Source of the DNA: JAZKHT01 sp040385245
GTDB taxonomy: Bacteria > Pseudomonadota > Alphaproteobacteria > Rhodobacterales > Rhodobacteraceae
Length of the DNA stretch: 64,000 nt
NCBI GenBank assembly: GCA_040385245.1
Contig: JAZKHT010000004.1
Location: 1 to 64,000, forward strand
Reading direction: 5' to 3'
Shown: piece by piece, positions 47,797-57,682 of the stretch
Numbering within the stretch: the stretch's first letter is position 1
How the letters are laid out: every line of letters starts with the position of its first letter
Program-made: the position numbers and the translations under genes
Notes under the pieces: generated by a model
Database searches by the model: none
Told to the model about the DNA's origin: nothing
What the model saw: only the letters and a program-made list of their open reading frames with translations

Positions 47797-49192
47797 TTGG
47801 CTGCGCCCGTCGCTTGGCATCGTAGGGCTTGTCACGTTGTGGCGACTGGCGTTGCTGGTCTTTAACCGGACCGATCTTTTTGTTGATGAAAGCCAGTATT
47901 GGCTGTGGGGCCAGCACTTTGCCTTTGGCTATTACAGCAAGCCGCCGCTGATTGCCTGGGTCATCGGTCTGTCCACCGCGATTGGCGGCGACACGGCGTT
48001 CTGGGTGCGGGCACCCTTTGCGCTGTTCCATGGGGCGACTGCGTTGGTTCTGGCGGCACTGGCGGCGCGGGTTTACAACGGACGTGTGGCGGTTCTGGTT
48101 GCGGCCAGCTATGTGACCCTGCCGATGGTGGCGGTCGGGTCGCTGCTGGCGTCGACCGACACCATCATGGCCCCGTTCTTTGGGGCTGCGCTTTATTTCC
48201 ACGCGCGTCTGGTGCAGGCGGGAACCGCGCGATTTGCCCTGTGGACCGGGGCGATGGCAGGGATGGCCTTTCTGGCCAAATATGCCGGTGTGTATTTCCT
48301 GTTGGGGGCCGGGCTTGGCGCGCTTTTGTTGCCCGCCTTGCGGATTGGCTGGCGGAACGGGGCGTGGATGCTGCTGGCTTTTGTCGCGGTCGCCGCTCCA
48401 AATCTGCTGTGGAACCTTTGGAATGGGTTCACGACGTTGTCGCACACGATGGACAACGTCGGTTGGGTGCGCGAGGCGACGCCGATCAACCCCGCCGGTC
48501 TGGCCGAATTCTTCTTCAGCCAGTTTGCCGTTGCGGGGCCGGTCGTATTCGGCGCAATCCTTTGGGCGCTGCGCCACCCGTTGCGGACGGACACCGCCCG
48601 TCTGTTGGTGTTTGTCGTCCCGGCCATAGCCATTGTCTGCGCGCAGGCGTTGCTGGATCAGGCCTATGCCAATTGGGCCGCATCGGCCTACTTCGCCGGA
48701 ACCGTCGTGGCGGCAGCGACTCTTGCGCCGTATGGGCGTGTGTTGACCGCATCCTTTGTCATTAACGGCTGCATAACGCTTGCCCTGCCGCTGCTGGCCG
48801 TGATGCCGCATCTGACCTTGGGGCGCGATGCGCCGCTGCTGGCGCGATATCTGGGGCAGTCGCAATTGAGCCACGCCCTGATGGCTGCGGCGCAACGGGC
48901 AGGCAACGTGCCCATCGTGTCAGACCGGCGCGAGGTGCTTGCGGACCTGTTCTTTACCGGCGCGACCTCGGGCCTTGCGTTCTATGCCGTGCCGCCACAG
49001 GGCAGACCGATGAACCACTACCAACAGGCCTGGCCCCTGCCAGCGACAAGCGCCGGGCCGGTCCTGCTGGTGACGCGCAACGTCCCCCAATGCCCCGCTG
49101 AAAGGGTGGATTTGCCGACAGACCTGCCCGCTTATGCCAAATCCCGATTGGCTGCCTATCTGATCCCGGCAGATTGTGTGACGCATGACTGA
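47774..49192 (+). CDS. Glycosyltransferase family 39, ArnT-like membrane enzyme
   Basis: A 472-aa multi-span protein. FVDESQYWLWGQHFAFGYYSKPPLIAW has the acidic DE of the first periplasmic loop and the family's YYSKPP block. About ten membrane segments follow. ArnT/PMT enzymes take a sugar from undecaprenyl or dolichyl phosphate and transfer it to lipid A or another periplasmic acceptor. The start is GTG 47774 or ATG 47783, both overlapping the LABN gene. The stop overlaps the PAP2 gene by eight bases. Confidence 0.82.
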   Translation: MKKMPQADWLRPSLGIVGLVTLWRLALLVFNRTDLFVDESQYWLWGQHFAFGYYSKPPLIAWVIGLSTAIGGDTAFWVRAPFALFHGATALVLAALAARVYNGRVAVLVAASYVTLPMVAVGSLLASTDTIMAPFFGAALYFHARLVQAGTARFALWTGAMAGMAFLAKYAGVYFLLGAGLGALLLPALRIGWRNGAWMLLAFVAVAAPNLLWNLWNGFTTLSHTMDNVGWVREATPINPAGLAEFFFSQFAVAGPVVFGAILWALRHPLRTDTARLLVFVVPAIAIVCAQALLDQAYANWAASAYFAGTVVAAATLAPYGRVLTASFVINGCITLALPLLAVMPHLTLGRDAPLLARYLGQSQLSHALMAAAQRAGNVPIVSDRREVLADLFFTGATSGLAFYAVPPQGRPMNHYQQAWPLPATSAGPVLLVTRNVPQCPAERVDLPTDLPAYAKSRLAAYLIPADCVTHD

Positions 49193-49886
49193 CCCCCTTC
49201 GCGCCGCTGTTGTGCTGACGTTTGTTACTTTGGCCGCCTTTGTCGTCTTTGCCCTATGGCCGGGCATCGACATCGCGATATCTGCCGCGTTCTACGATCC
49301 ATCGGCAGGTGCGTGGTCCGCGACATCGCCTGCGGCGGAAGCGGTGCGGATGACGATGTGGCGCCTGTCGCAGGTGGTTGCCCTGACCGCCTTGGGTGCA
49401 TTGATCCTGTCGGCGTGGCGCAGGCGTGCTGTCTTGAATATTCCCCTACGCGACTGGGCGCTGATCGTGCTGCTGTATGTGCTGGTTCCGGGCCTGTTGA
49501 CCGATACCTTGCTCAAGCGGTTCTGGGGGCGCGCCCGCCCTGTAAAGATCACTGAATTCGACGGCACCCTGACCTTTACCGCGCCGCACGAAATCTCGGA
49601 CCAATGCTTGCGGAATTGCTCGTTCGTATCGGGCGAGGTAACGGGAACCACCGCCACGGCGGTTGCCCTGACCATCATCTTGTTGCACTGGCGCGACGCC
49701 CTGCCGCGCGCGTGGTTCGGCCCCTTGGGTCTGGTCATCTGGACATTGCCACTTCTGGTTGGTTTCCAGCGGATCGCCAGTGGCGGGCATTTTCTGTCGG
49801 ATGCCATTTTCTCGGTCCTGTTCGTGCTGTTGGCCGCGTCGGTGCTGCGCCTGGTATTGACGGGCCGCAGGTCCGCTGGCGGCTGA
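49185..49886 (+). CDS. PAP2-family membrane phosphatase
   Basis: A 233-aa protein with about five to six membrane segments. Motif C1 is KRFWGRARP (Lys111, Arg118, Pro119); C2 reads FVSGE, so the usual SGH histidine is Glu151; C3 is RIASGGHFLSD with Arg196, nucleophile His202 and Asp206. The C2 His acts as proton donor in the family, so activity may be altered or the site adapted. A role in removing a phosphate from a lipid carrier or lipid A is inferred from the GT39 neighbour. It ends 272 bases before rpsL. Confidence 0.82.
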   Translation: MTDPLRAAVVLTFVTLAAFVVFALWPGIDIAISAAFYDPSAGAWSATSPAAEAVRMTMWRLSQVVALTALGALILSAWRRRAVLNIPLRDWALIVLLYVLVPGLLTDTLLKRFWGRARPVKITEFDGTLTFTAPHEISDQCLRNCSFVSGEVTGTTATAVALTIILLHWRDALPRAWFGPLGLVIWTLPLLVGFQRIASGGHFLSDAIFSVLFVLLAASVLRLVLTGRRSAGG

Positions 49887-49906
49887 AAATGGCAAGGGGG
49901 CAGCGG

Positions 49907-49935
49907 TTGACAACCCCCGCGACTCCCAATATACG
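49907..49935 (+). promoter_or_regulatory. Strong promoter of the str operon
   Basis: TTGACA (49907-49912), exact 17-base spacer, TATACG (49930-49935): the best consensus match in the window. It lies about 225 bases before rpsL and leaves a long untranslated leader with a GTCCCC/GGGGAC hairpin at 50041-50059. Confidence 0.75.
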
Positions 49936-50040
49936 CCCGCTACCTCGTGTTGCGACGTCTGTCTGCGACCGGGGTATCTGAAGTAAAGATGTGGTCATGA
50001 TCCGGGTTCAACACCCCGATCCTCTGGAATTCCACCGCGT

Positions 50041-50059
50041 CGTCCCCGCGAAGGGGACG
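50041..50059 (+). promoter_or_regulatory. Hairpin in the rpsL leader
   Basis: CGTCCCC (50041-50047) and GGGGACG (50053-50059) form a perfect 7-bp stem with loop GCGAA, roughly 100 bases ahead of rpsL in the transcript from the 49907 promoter. A regulatory role is only a suggestion. Confidence 0.4.
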
Positions 50060-50158
50060 CATGCGGTTTTGGCGTTTTGCATAGGTGCAATTCGCCGTCG
50101 AGAAGCAGCGTGCCCGGGTCTGGGTGCGAGTATTGACAGAGCAACACGGGGAACGTGA

Positions 50159-50530
50159 ATGCCGACGATCCAACAGCTTATCCGCAAGCCGCGGGAAGCA
50201 AAAGCAAGACGGTCCAAGTCGCAGCACTTGGAATCCTGCCCGCAAAAGCGTGGCGTTTGTACGCGCGTCTATACGACGACGCCGAAAAAGCCGAACTCGG
50301 CCATGCGGAAAGTCGCAAAAGTGCGTCTGACCAACGGGTTTGAGGTCATCAGCTACATTCCGGGCGAAAAGCACAACCTTCAGGAACACTCGGTGGTTCT
50401 GATCCGTGGCGGCCGGGTAAAAGACCTTCCCGGTGTGCGTTACCACATCCTGCGCGGTGTTCTGGATACCCAGGGCGTCAAAGAGCGTCGCCAGCGGCGT
50501 TCGAAATACGGCGCGAAGCGGCCGAAGTGA
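50159..50530 (+). CDS. rpsL: 30S ribosomal protein S12
   Basis: 123 aa. MPTIQQLIRKPRE, TTPKKPNSAMRKVAKV and KDLPGVRYHILRG identify S12, the decoding-centre protein where streptomycin-resistance changes arise. The Lys of TTPKKPNS and of VKDLPGV are wild type. It opens the str operon rpsL-rpsG-fusA-tuf, with rpsG 11 bases on. Confidence 0.98.
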   Translation: MPTIQQLIRKPREAKARRSKSQHLESCPQKRGVCTRVYTTTPKKPNSAMRKVAKVRLTNGFEVISYIPGEKHNLQEHSVVLIRGGRVKDLPGVRYHILRGVLDTQGVKERRQRRSKYGAKRPK

Positions 50531-50541
50531 GGAGCTGAGAT

Positions 50542-51012
50542 ATGTCCCGTCGTCACGCCGCAGAGAAGCGCGAAATTCTCCCGGACGCCAAATATGGCGA
50601 CCGCGTTCTGACCAAGTTCATGAACAACCTGATGGTCGATGGCAAGAAATCCATCGCCGAATCGATCGTGTACAACGCGCTCGAGCGGGTTCAGCAGCGC
50701 TTGAAGCGCGAACCGATCGAGGCCTTTCACGAGGCGCTGGATAACGTGAAACCGTCCGTCGAAGTGCGTTCGCGCCGCGTCGGTGGTGCCACGTATCAGG
50801 TTCCCGTCGAAGTGCGCACCGAACGCCGCGAGGCATTGGCCATCCGCTGGCTGATCATCGCAGCGCGCAAGCGCAACGAAAATACCATGGAAGAACGCTT
50901 GGCTGCCGAATTGTCGGATGCCTGCAACAACCGTGGCACCGCTGTGAAAAAGCGCGAAGACACACACAAGATGGCCGACGCCAACAAAGCGTTCAGCCAT
51001 TACCGCTGGTAA
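50542..51012 (+). CDS. rpsG: 30S ribosomal protein S7
   Basis: 156 aa, MSRRHAAEKREILPDAKYGD with the beta-hairpin region GGATYQVPVEVR and the C-terminal DTHKMADANKAFSHYRW. It nucleates assembly of the 30S head and typically represses str operon translation. The SD GAGGAGCTGAGAT precedes the start. Confidence 0.98.
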   Translation: MSRRHAAEKREILPDAKYGDRVLTKFMNNLMVDGKKSIAESIVYNALERVQQRLKREPIEAFHEALDNVKPSVEVRSRRVGGATYQVPVEVRTERREALAIRWLIIAARKRNENTMEERLAAELSDACNNRGTAVKKREDTHKMADANKAFSHYRW

Positions 51013-51034
51013 TCCTATAGCCTGAGGCAGCCCA

Positions 51035-53155
51035 ATGGCACGCGAATATCCCCTGAACCGTTATCGTAACTTCGGGATCATTGCCCACATCGACGCGGGC
51101 AAGACCACGACGACCGAGCGGATCCTGTACTACACCGGCAAGTCGCACAAAATCGGCGAGGTGCACGATGGTGCCGCGACGATGGACTGGATGGAACAGG
51201 AGCAGGAGCGCGGGATCACGATCACGTCCGCTGCGACTACCACCTTCTGGCAGCGCACGATTGATTCCGACAACGTGTCAAAGGATGACCGTTACCGTTT
51301 CAACATCATCGACACCCCCGGCCACGTCGACTTCACCATCGAAGTCGAACGTTCGCTGGCGGTGCTTGATGGTGCTGTGGTTCTTCTCGACGGCAACGCC
51401 GGGGTGGAACCGCAGACCGAAACCGTGTGGCGTCAGGCTGACCGCTACAAGGTTCCACGGATCGTCTTCGTCAACAAAATGGACAAGACCGGCGCTGATT
51501 TCTACAACTGCGTCAAGATGATCAAAGACCGCACCGGCGCCATTCCGATGCCGGTCGCCCTTCCCATCGGGGCCGAAGACAAGCTGGAAGGCATCATCGA
51601 CCTGGTGACCATGGAAGAATGGGTCTACCTGGGCGAAGATCTTGGCGCGTCTTGGAAGCGTCAGCCGATCCGCGCCGATCTGAAGGATCTGGCCGACAAG
51701 TGGCGCAACAACATGCTCGAACTTGCTGTCGAGCAGGACGACACCGCCATGGAAGCCTACCTTGAAGGCACCGAGCCGACCGCCGAAGAACTGCGCGCGC
51801 TGATCCGCAAGGGTTGCCTGTCGCTGTCCTTCGTGCCGATGCTGGCCGGTTCCGCGTTCAAGAACAAAGGCGTGCAGCCGATGCTGAACGCCGTGATCGA
51901 CTACTTGCCCACGCCTCTCGACGTGCCGCCCTATATGGGCTTTACGCCGGGCGACGAGACGGAAACCCGCAACATCGCGCGCTCTGCCGATGATGCCCAG
52001 CCCTTCTCGGCGCTGGCGTTCAAGATTATGAACGACCCCTTCGTCGGCTCGCTGACCTTCACGCGCATCTATTCGGGCGTGCTGAAGAAAGGCGACGGCA
52101 TGCTGAACGCGACCAAAGAGCGTAAAGAGCGCGTTGGCCGCATGATGATGATGCACGCCATCAACCGCGAAGAGATCGACGAAGCCTTTGCGGGCGACAT
52201 CATCGCGCTGGCCGGTCTGAAGGAAACCACCACAGGGGATACCCTGTGTGATCCGGCAAACCCGGTGGTTCTGGAAACCATGACTTTCCCGCAGCCCGTG
52301 ATCGAAATCGCGGTCGAACCGAAGTCGAAGGCCGACCAGGAAAAGATGGGCATCGCTCTTGCTCGCCTGGCTGCTGAAGACCCGTCCTTCCGCGTCGAAA
52401 CCGACTTCGAGTCGGGCCAGACGATCATGAAAGGCATGGGCGAACTTCACCTCGACATTCTCGTCGACCGTATGCGTCGCGAATTCAAGGTCGAGGCGAA
52501 CATCGGTGCGCCGCAGGTGGCCTACCGCGAGACGATCTCGCGCGAAGCTGAAATCGACTACACCCACAAGAAACAGACCGGTGGCACGGGCCAGTTCGCC
52601 CGCGTCAAGCTGATCATCACCCCGGTTGATCCCGGTGTGGGCTATTCGTTCGAAACCAAGGTTGTCGGTGGTTCGGTGCCCAAGGAATACATCCCGGGCG
52701 TTGAAAAGGGGATCAAGTCGGTCATGGATTCCGGTCCGTTGGCAGGCTTCCCGGTCATCGACTTCAAGGTGGCTCTGGTTGACGGTGCCTACCACGACGT
52801 CGACTCGTCGGTTCTGGCCTTTGAGATCGCGGCCCGTGCTGCGATGCGCGAAGGTCTGAAAAAGGCCGGCGCCAAACTGCTGGAACCGATCATGAAGGTC
52901 GAAGTGGTGACGCCAGAAGAATATACCGGCGGCATCATCGGCGACCTGACCTCGCGTCGGGGGATGGTTCAGGGGCAGGATTCACGCGGCAACGCCAACG
53001 TGATCAACGCCTTTGTTCCGCTGGCCAACATGTTCGGCTACATCAACAACCTGCGCTCCATGTCTTCGGGCCGGGCGAACTTCTCGATGTCGTTCGACCA
53101 TTACGATGCCGTCCCGCAGAACATCTCGGACGAGATCCAGAAGAAATACGCTTAA
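51035..53155 (+). CDS. fusA: Elongation factor G
   Basis: A 706-aa translocase GTPase. G1 is AHIDAGKTTTTERIL, G2 includes RGITITSA, G3 DTPGHVDF and G4 NKMDKTG. Domain IV/V ends SFDHYDAVPQNISDEIQKKYA. It drives tRNA-mRNA translocation and, with RRF, ribosome recycling. It is 23 bases after rpsG, and competing hairpins lie downstream before tuf. Confidence 0.98.
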   Translation: MAREYPLNRYRNFGIIAHIDAGKTTTTERILYYTGKSHKIGEVHDGAATMDWMEQEQERGITITSAATTTFWQRTIDSDNVSKDDRYRFNIIDTPGHVDFTIEVERSLAVLDGAVVLLDGNAGVEPQTETVWRQADRYKVPRIVFVNKMDKTGADFYNCVKMIKDRTGAIPMPVALPIGAEDKLEGIIDLVTMEEWVYLGEDLGASWKRQPIRADLKDLADKWRNNMLELAVEQDDTAMEAYLEGTEPTAEELRALIRKGCLSLSFVPMLAGSAFKNKGVQPMLNAVIDYLPTPLDVPPYMGFTPGDETETRNIARSADDAQPFSALAFKIMNDPFVGSLTFTRIYSGVLKKGDGMLNATKERKERVGRMMMMHAINREEIDEAFAGDIIALAGLKETTTGDTLCDPANPVVLETMTFPQPVIEIAVEPKSKADQEKMGIALARLAAEDPSFRVETDFESGQTIMKGMGELHLDILVDRMRREFKVEANIGAPQVAYRETISREAEIDYTHKKQTGGTGQFARVKLIITPVDPGVGYSFETKVVGGSVPKEYIPGVEKGIKSVMDSGPLAGFPVIDFKVALVDGAYHDVDSSVLAFEIAARAAMREGLKKAGAKLLEPIMKVEVVTPEEYTGGIIGDLTSRRGMVQGQDSRGNANVINAFVPLANMFGYINNLRSMSSGRANFSMSFDHYDAVPQNISDEIQKKYA

Positions 53156-53162
53156 CCGGTGT

Positions 53163-53204
53163 GGCGGGGTGAACCCCGCCCTACCACCACTGTAGGGCGG
53201 GTTC
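53163..53204 (+). promoter_or_regulatory. Two mutually exclusive hairpins between fusA and tuf
   Basis: Hairpin A: GGCGGGG (53163-53169) with CCCCGCC (53174-53180), tetraloop TGAA. Hairpin B: GAACCCCGCCCTAC (53171-53184) with GTAGGGCGGGTTC (53192-53204), 13 bp with one bulged C. The right arm of A lies inside the left arm of B, so only one can form at a time. Neither is followed by a T-run. It could modulate tuf expression or be a mobile palindromic repeat. Confidence 0.5.
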
Positions 53205-53237
53205 ATACCGCCGCATCGAACCGAACAGGAGGCCACC

Positions 53238-54413
<1,176 letters not shown>

Positions 54414-54477
54414 TTGGAAGAGGGGCGGGTCCGGTCACAAGCCGGCCCCGCTTCCCGCCAAGCCCGAGGGCATTGAA

Positions 54478-54786
54478 ATGCAAGGTCAGACTATTCGTAT
54501 CCGGCTTAAGGCCTTCGATTACCGCGTACTGGATGCCAGCACGCAGGAAATCGTGAACACGGCCAAACGGACCGGTGCAACCGTTCGTGGGCCCATCCCA
54601 CTGCCAAACAAGATCGAGAAGTTCACGGTTCTCCGTGGTCCGCACATCGACAAAAAGTCGCGCGACCAGTGGGAAATCCGGACGCACAAGCGTCTTCTCG
54701 ACATCGTTGATCCGACCCCGCAGACCGTGGACGCGCTGATGAAGCTCGACCTCGCGGCCGGCGTGGATGTCGAGATCAAAGTTTAA
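54478..54786 (+). CDS. rpsJ: 30S ribosomal protein S10
   Basis: 102 aa, MQGQTIRIRLKAFDYRVLD with GPIPLPNKIEKFTVLRGPH. It is part of the 30S head and, as NusE, of transcription antitermination with NusG. The ATG at 54478 gives the canonical N-terminus; a longer frame into tuf was rejected. It opens the S10 series. Confidence 0.97.
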   Translation: MQGQTIRIRLKAFDYRVLDASTQEIVNTAKRTGATVRGPIPLPNKIEKFTVLRGPHIDKKSRDQWEIRTHKRLLDIVDPTPQTVDALMKLDLAAGVDVEIKV

Positions 54787-54793
54787 GGGGGGC

Positions 54794-55519
54794 ATGAACA
54801 TGCGCTCTGGCGTTATCGCAAAGAAGCTGGGCATGACCCGGCTGTTTCTGGAAAACGGCACACAGGTTCCTGTGACCGTGCTTCAGCTTGACAACCTGCA
54901 GGTCGTGGCCCAGCGGACCGCCGACAAGGATGGCTACACGGCTGTCCAACTCGGCGCCGGTCTGGCCAAGGCCAAGCGGACCACCGCTGCCATGCGCGGC
55001 CACTTCGCCAAAGCTCAGGTCGAGCCGAAGCGCAAGATCGCCGAATTCCGCGTGTCGCCTGCAAACCTGATCGAAGTGGGCGCGGAAATCACCGCCAACC
55101 ACTATCTTGAAGGTCAGTATGTCGACATCGCAGGCACCTCGATCGGCAAGGGCTTTCAGGGCGCGATGAAGCGGCACAACTTCGGCGGCCTTCGGGCGTC
55201 GCACGGTGTGTCCGTTTCCCACCGCTCGCACGGGTCCACCGGCCAGTGCCAAGACCCTGGCAAGGTGTTCAAGGGCAAGAAGATGGCTGGCCACATGGGC
55301 GCCGTCCGCACCACCACGCAGAACCTGGAAGTTGTCCGTACGGATGCCGACCGTGGTCTGATCATGGTCAAGGGTGCGGTTCCCGGTTCCAAGGGCGGCT
55401 GGGTCACCATCAAGGACGCCGTGAAGAAAGCTGCTCCGGCAGGTCTTCCGCTTCCGGCTGCTGTTCGTTCGGCTGTCTCGGCTGCGGCCGAAGTGCCCGC
55501 CGAAGGGGGTGAAGCATGA
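54794..55519 (+). CDS. rplC: 50S ribosomal protein L3
   Basis: 241 aa. RSGVIAKKLGMTRLF at the N-terminus and FQGAMKRHNFGGLRASHGVS around the methylated Gln site. The C-terminal Ala-rich tail (LPAAVRSAVSAAAEVPAEGG) is an alphaproteobacterial extension. The start at 54794 is chosen for the GGGGGGC SD; ATG 54800 is possible. It overlaps rplD by four bases. Confidence 0.96.
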   Translation: MNMRSGVIAKKLGMTRLFLENGTQVPVTVLQLDNLQVVAQRTADKDGYTAVQLGAGLAKAKRTTAAMRGHFAKAQVEPKRKIAEFRVSPANLIEVGAEITANHYLEGQYVDIAGTSIGKGFQGAMKRHNFGGLRASHGVSVSHRSHGSTGQCQDPGKVFKGKKMAGHMGAVRTTTQNLEVVRTDADRGLIMVKGAVPGSKGGWVTIKDAVKKAAPAGLPLPAAVRSAVSAAAEVPAEGGEA

Positions 55520-56136
55520 AACTTGACGTAATCAAGCTGGACGGCGGCAAAGCCGGTTCGATTGATCTGGACGAAGCGCTGTTCGGCCTTGAGCCGCGCG
55601 CCGACATCCTGCACCGTGTGGTGCGCTGGCAGCGGGCGAAAGCCCAAGCTGGCACCCACTCGACGCTGACCCGCGCCGAGGTGTCCTACTCGACCAAGAA
55701 GATCTATCGCCAGAAGGGCACCGGCGGCGCACGCCACGGTTCCAAGAAGGCCCCGATCTTCCGTCACGGTGGTGTCGTCAAAGGCCCGACCCCACGCAGC
55801 CACGCGCATGACCTGCCCAAGAAGTTCCGGGCACTGGGTCTGCGCCACGCCCTGTCCGCCAAGGCGAAAGCCGGCGAGCTGGTGATCCTGGACGCGGCCA
55901 ACATGGCCGAAGCCAAGACCGCGATGCTGGCCAAGACGGTCAAGGAAATGGGCTGGAAGCGCGTCCTGATCATCGACGGTACGGACCTTGACGCGAATTT
56001 CGCGTTGGCGGCCCGCAACCTCGAAGGCATCGACGTTCTGCCGTCGATGGGCGCCAACGTTTATGACATCCTGAAGCGTGACACCCTGGTGATCACGAAG
56101 GCCGGTGTCGAAGCACTGGAGGCTCGGTTGAAATGA
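55516..56136 (+). CDS. rplD: 50S ribosomal protein L4
   Basis: 206 aa. The extended loop RQKGTGGARHGSKKAPIFRHGG lines the peptide exit tunnel. In E. coli L4 represses the S10 operon. ATGA overlaps on both sides, with rplC and rplW, show tight coupling. Confidence 0.97.
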   Translation: MKLDVIKLDGGKAGSIDLDEALFGLEPRADILHRVVRWQRAKAQAGTHSTLTRAEVSYSTKKIYRQKGTGGARHGSKKAPIFRHGGVVKGPTPRSHAHDLPKKFRALGLRHALSAKAKAGELVILDAANMAEAKTAMLAKTVKEMGWKRVLIIDGTDLDANFALAARNLEGIDVLPSMGANVYDILKRDTLVITKAGVEALEARLK

Positions 56137-56429
56137 GCGCGAAACCCGAACACTACGACCTGATCAAAAAGCCGATCATCACCGAAAAGGCCACCATGGC
56201 CTCGGAGCATGGCGCGGTGGTCTTTCAGGTCGCGATGAGCGCGACCAAACCCCAGATCAAAGAGGCCGTCGAGGCTGTCTTTGGTGTAAAAGTGAAGGCG
56301 GTCAACACCACCATCACCAAGGGCAAGGTCAAAAAGTTCCGTGGTCGCCTTGGCGAACGCTCGGACAAGAAGAAAGCCTACGTCACCCTCGAAGAGGGAA
56401 ATACCATCGACGTGGCAACGGGCCTCTGA
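56133..56429 (+). CDS. rplW: 50S ribosomal protein L23
   Basis: 98 aa, HYDLIKKPIITEKATMASE and the C-terminal KKAYVTLEEGNTID. It docks SRP and trigger factor at the tunnel exit. A GC hairpin with a weak T-run follows before rplB. Confidence 0.97.
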   Translation: MSAKPEHYDLIKKPIITEKATMASEHGAVVFQVAMSATKPQIKEAVEAVFGVKVKAVNTTITKGKVKKFRGRLGERSDKKKAYVTLEEGNTIDVATGL

Positions 56430-56449
56430 TAGAAGCCCACGAATCTTGC

Positions 56450-56477
56450 GGCCCCGGGTTTCCGGGGCCGTGGATTT
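56450..56477 (+). terminator. Attenuator-like hairpin between rplW and rplB
   Basis: GGCCCCGG (56450-56457) and CCGGGGCC (56462-56469), loop GTTT, then GTGGATTTTT. The T-run is displaced by five bases, so termination is probably partial. It splits the S10 series between L23 and L2, where most bacteria are contiguous; the gap is 128 bases. Confidence 0.6.
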
Positions 56478-56557
56478 TTCACTGATCGGGGATCTTCGGA
56501 GCCCTATAACCTTGGGTCCGCACAGTCGGACCCTTCAGCTGACGGAAGACAGAAAGC

Positions 56558-57397
56558 ATGGCACTTAAGTCGTATAAGCCGACGACGCCTGGCCAGCGAG
56601 GGCTGGTTCTGATCGACCGTTCGGAGCTTTGGAAAGGCCGCCCGGTCAAATCCCTTACTGAGGGTTTGACCAAGACAGGTGGTCGGAACAACACCGGACG
56701 CGTCACGATGTGGCACAAGGGTGGCGGCGCAAAGCGTCTCTACCGTATCGTTGATTTCAAGCGTCGCAAGTTCGACATGCCGGCCGTGGTCGAGCGGATC
56801 GAATATGACCCGAACCGCACCGCATTTATCGCGCTGGTAAAGTATTCGGACGGCGAGCTTGCCTATATCCTTGCACCGCAGCGTCTGGGCGTGGGTGACA
56901 GCGTGATCGCTGGCGCCAAGACCGACGTGAAGCCGGGCAATGCCATGCCGTTCAGCGGCATGCCGATCGGCACGATCGTCCACAACGTGGAGCTGAAGGC
57001 AGGCAAGGGCGGCCAGTTGGCCCGCGCTGCCGGTACATACGCCCAGTTTGTCGGTCGTGACGGTGGCTATGCGCAGATCCGCCTGTCGTCAGGCGAATTG
57101 CGGATGGTCCGTCAGGAATGCATGGCCACCATCGGCGCCGTGTCCAACCCCGACAACTCCAACCAGAACTTCGGTAAAGCCGGTCGTATGCGCCACAAGG
57201 GCGTGCGTCCGACGGTCCGCGGTGTTGCCATGAACCCGATCGACCACCCGCACGGCGGCGGCGAAGGCCGCACCAGCGGTGGCCGCCACCCGGTTACCCC
57301 GTGGGGCAAGGGCACCAAGGGCAACAAGACCCGCAAAGCCAAAGCGTCTGACAGCCTTATTGTCCGCTCGCGTCACGCCAAGAAGAAAGGGCGCTAA
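56558..57397 (+). CDS. rplB: 50S ribosomal protein L2
   Basis: 279 aa. MALKSYKPTTPGQRGLVLID, the GGGAKRLYR segment and the C-terminal MNPIDHPHGGGEGRTSGG with the His essential for peptidyl transferase activity. It is three bases before rpsS. Confidence 0.98.
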   Translation: MALKSYKPTTPGQRGLVLIDRSELWKGRPVKSLTEGLTKTGGRNNTGRVTMWHKGGGAKRLYRIVDFKRRKFDMPAVVERIEYDPNRTAFIALVKYSDGELAYILAPQRLGVGDSVIAGAKTDVKPGNAMPFSGMPIGTIVHNVELKAGKGGQLARAAGTYAQFVGRDGGYAQIRLSSGELRMVRQECMATIGAVSNPDNSNQNFGKAGRMRHKGVRPTVRGVAMNPIDHPHGGGEGRTSGGRHPVTPWGKGTKGNKTRKAKASDSLIVRSRHAKKKGR

Positions 57398-57400
57398 TCC

Positions 57401-57679
57401 ATGGCACGTTCCATTTGGAAAGGCCCGTTCGTCGACGGCTACGTCCTGAAAAAGGCCGAGAAATCGCGCGAGTCGGGCAAGAACGAAGTGATCAAGATCT
57501 GGTCGCGTCGTTCCACTATCCTGCCGCAGTTTGTCGGGCTGACGTTTGCCGTCTACAACGGTCACAAGCATATCCCGGTTGCGATCACCGAAGAGATGAT
57601 CGGCCAGAAGTTCGGCGAGTATTCGCCCACCCGGACCTACTACGGTCACGCCGCCGACAAGAAAGCGAAGAGGAAGTAA
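57401..57679 (+). CDS. rpsS: 30S ribosomal protein S19
   Basis: 92 aa, MARSIWKGPFVDGYVLKKAE with WSRRSTILPQFVGLTFAVYN. It pairs with S13 in the 30S head. Three bases separate it from rplB upstream and from rplV downstream. Confidence 0.98.
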   Translation: MARSIWKGPFVDGYVLKKAEKSRESGKNEVIKIWSRRSTILPQFVGLTFAVYNGHKHIPVAITEEMIGQKFGEYSPTRTYYGHAADKKAKRK

Positions 57680-57682
57680 GCC

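Noticed and set aside
50133..50161. TTGACA-N17-TGAATG as a promoter just before rpsL
   Set aside because: The start point would fall inside rpsL and the -10 is poor; the 49907 promoter is far better placed.
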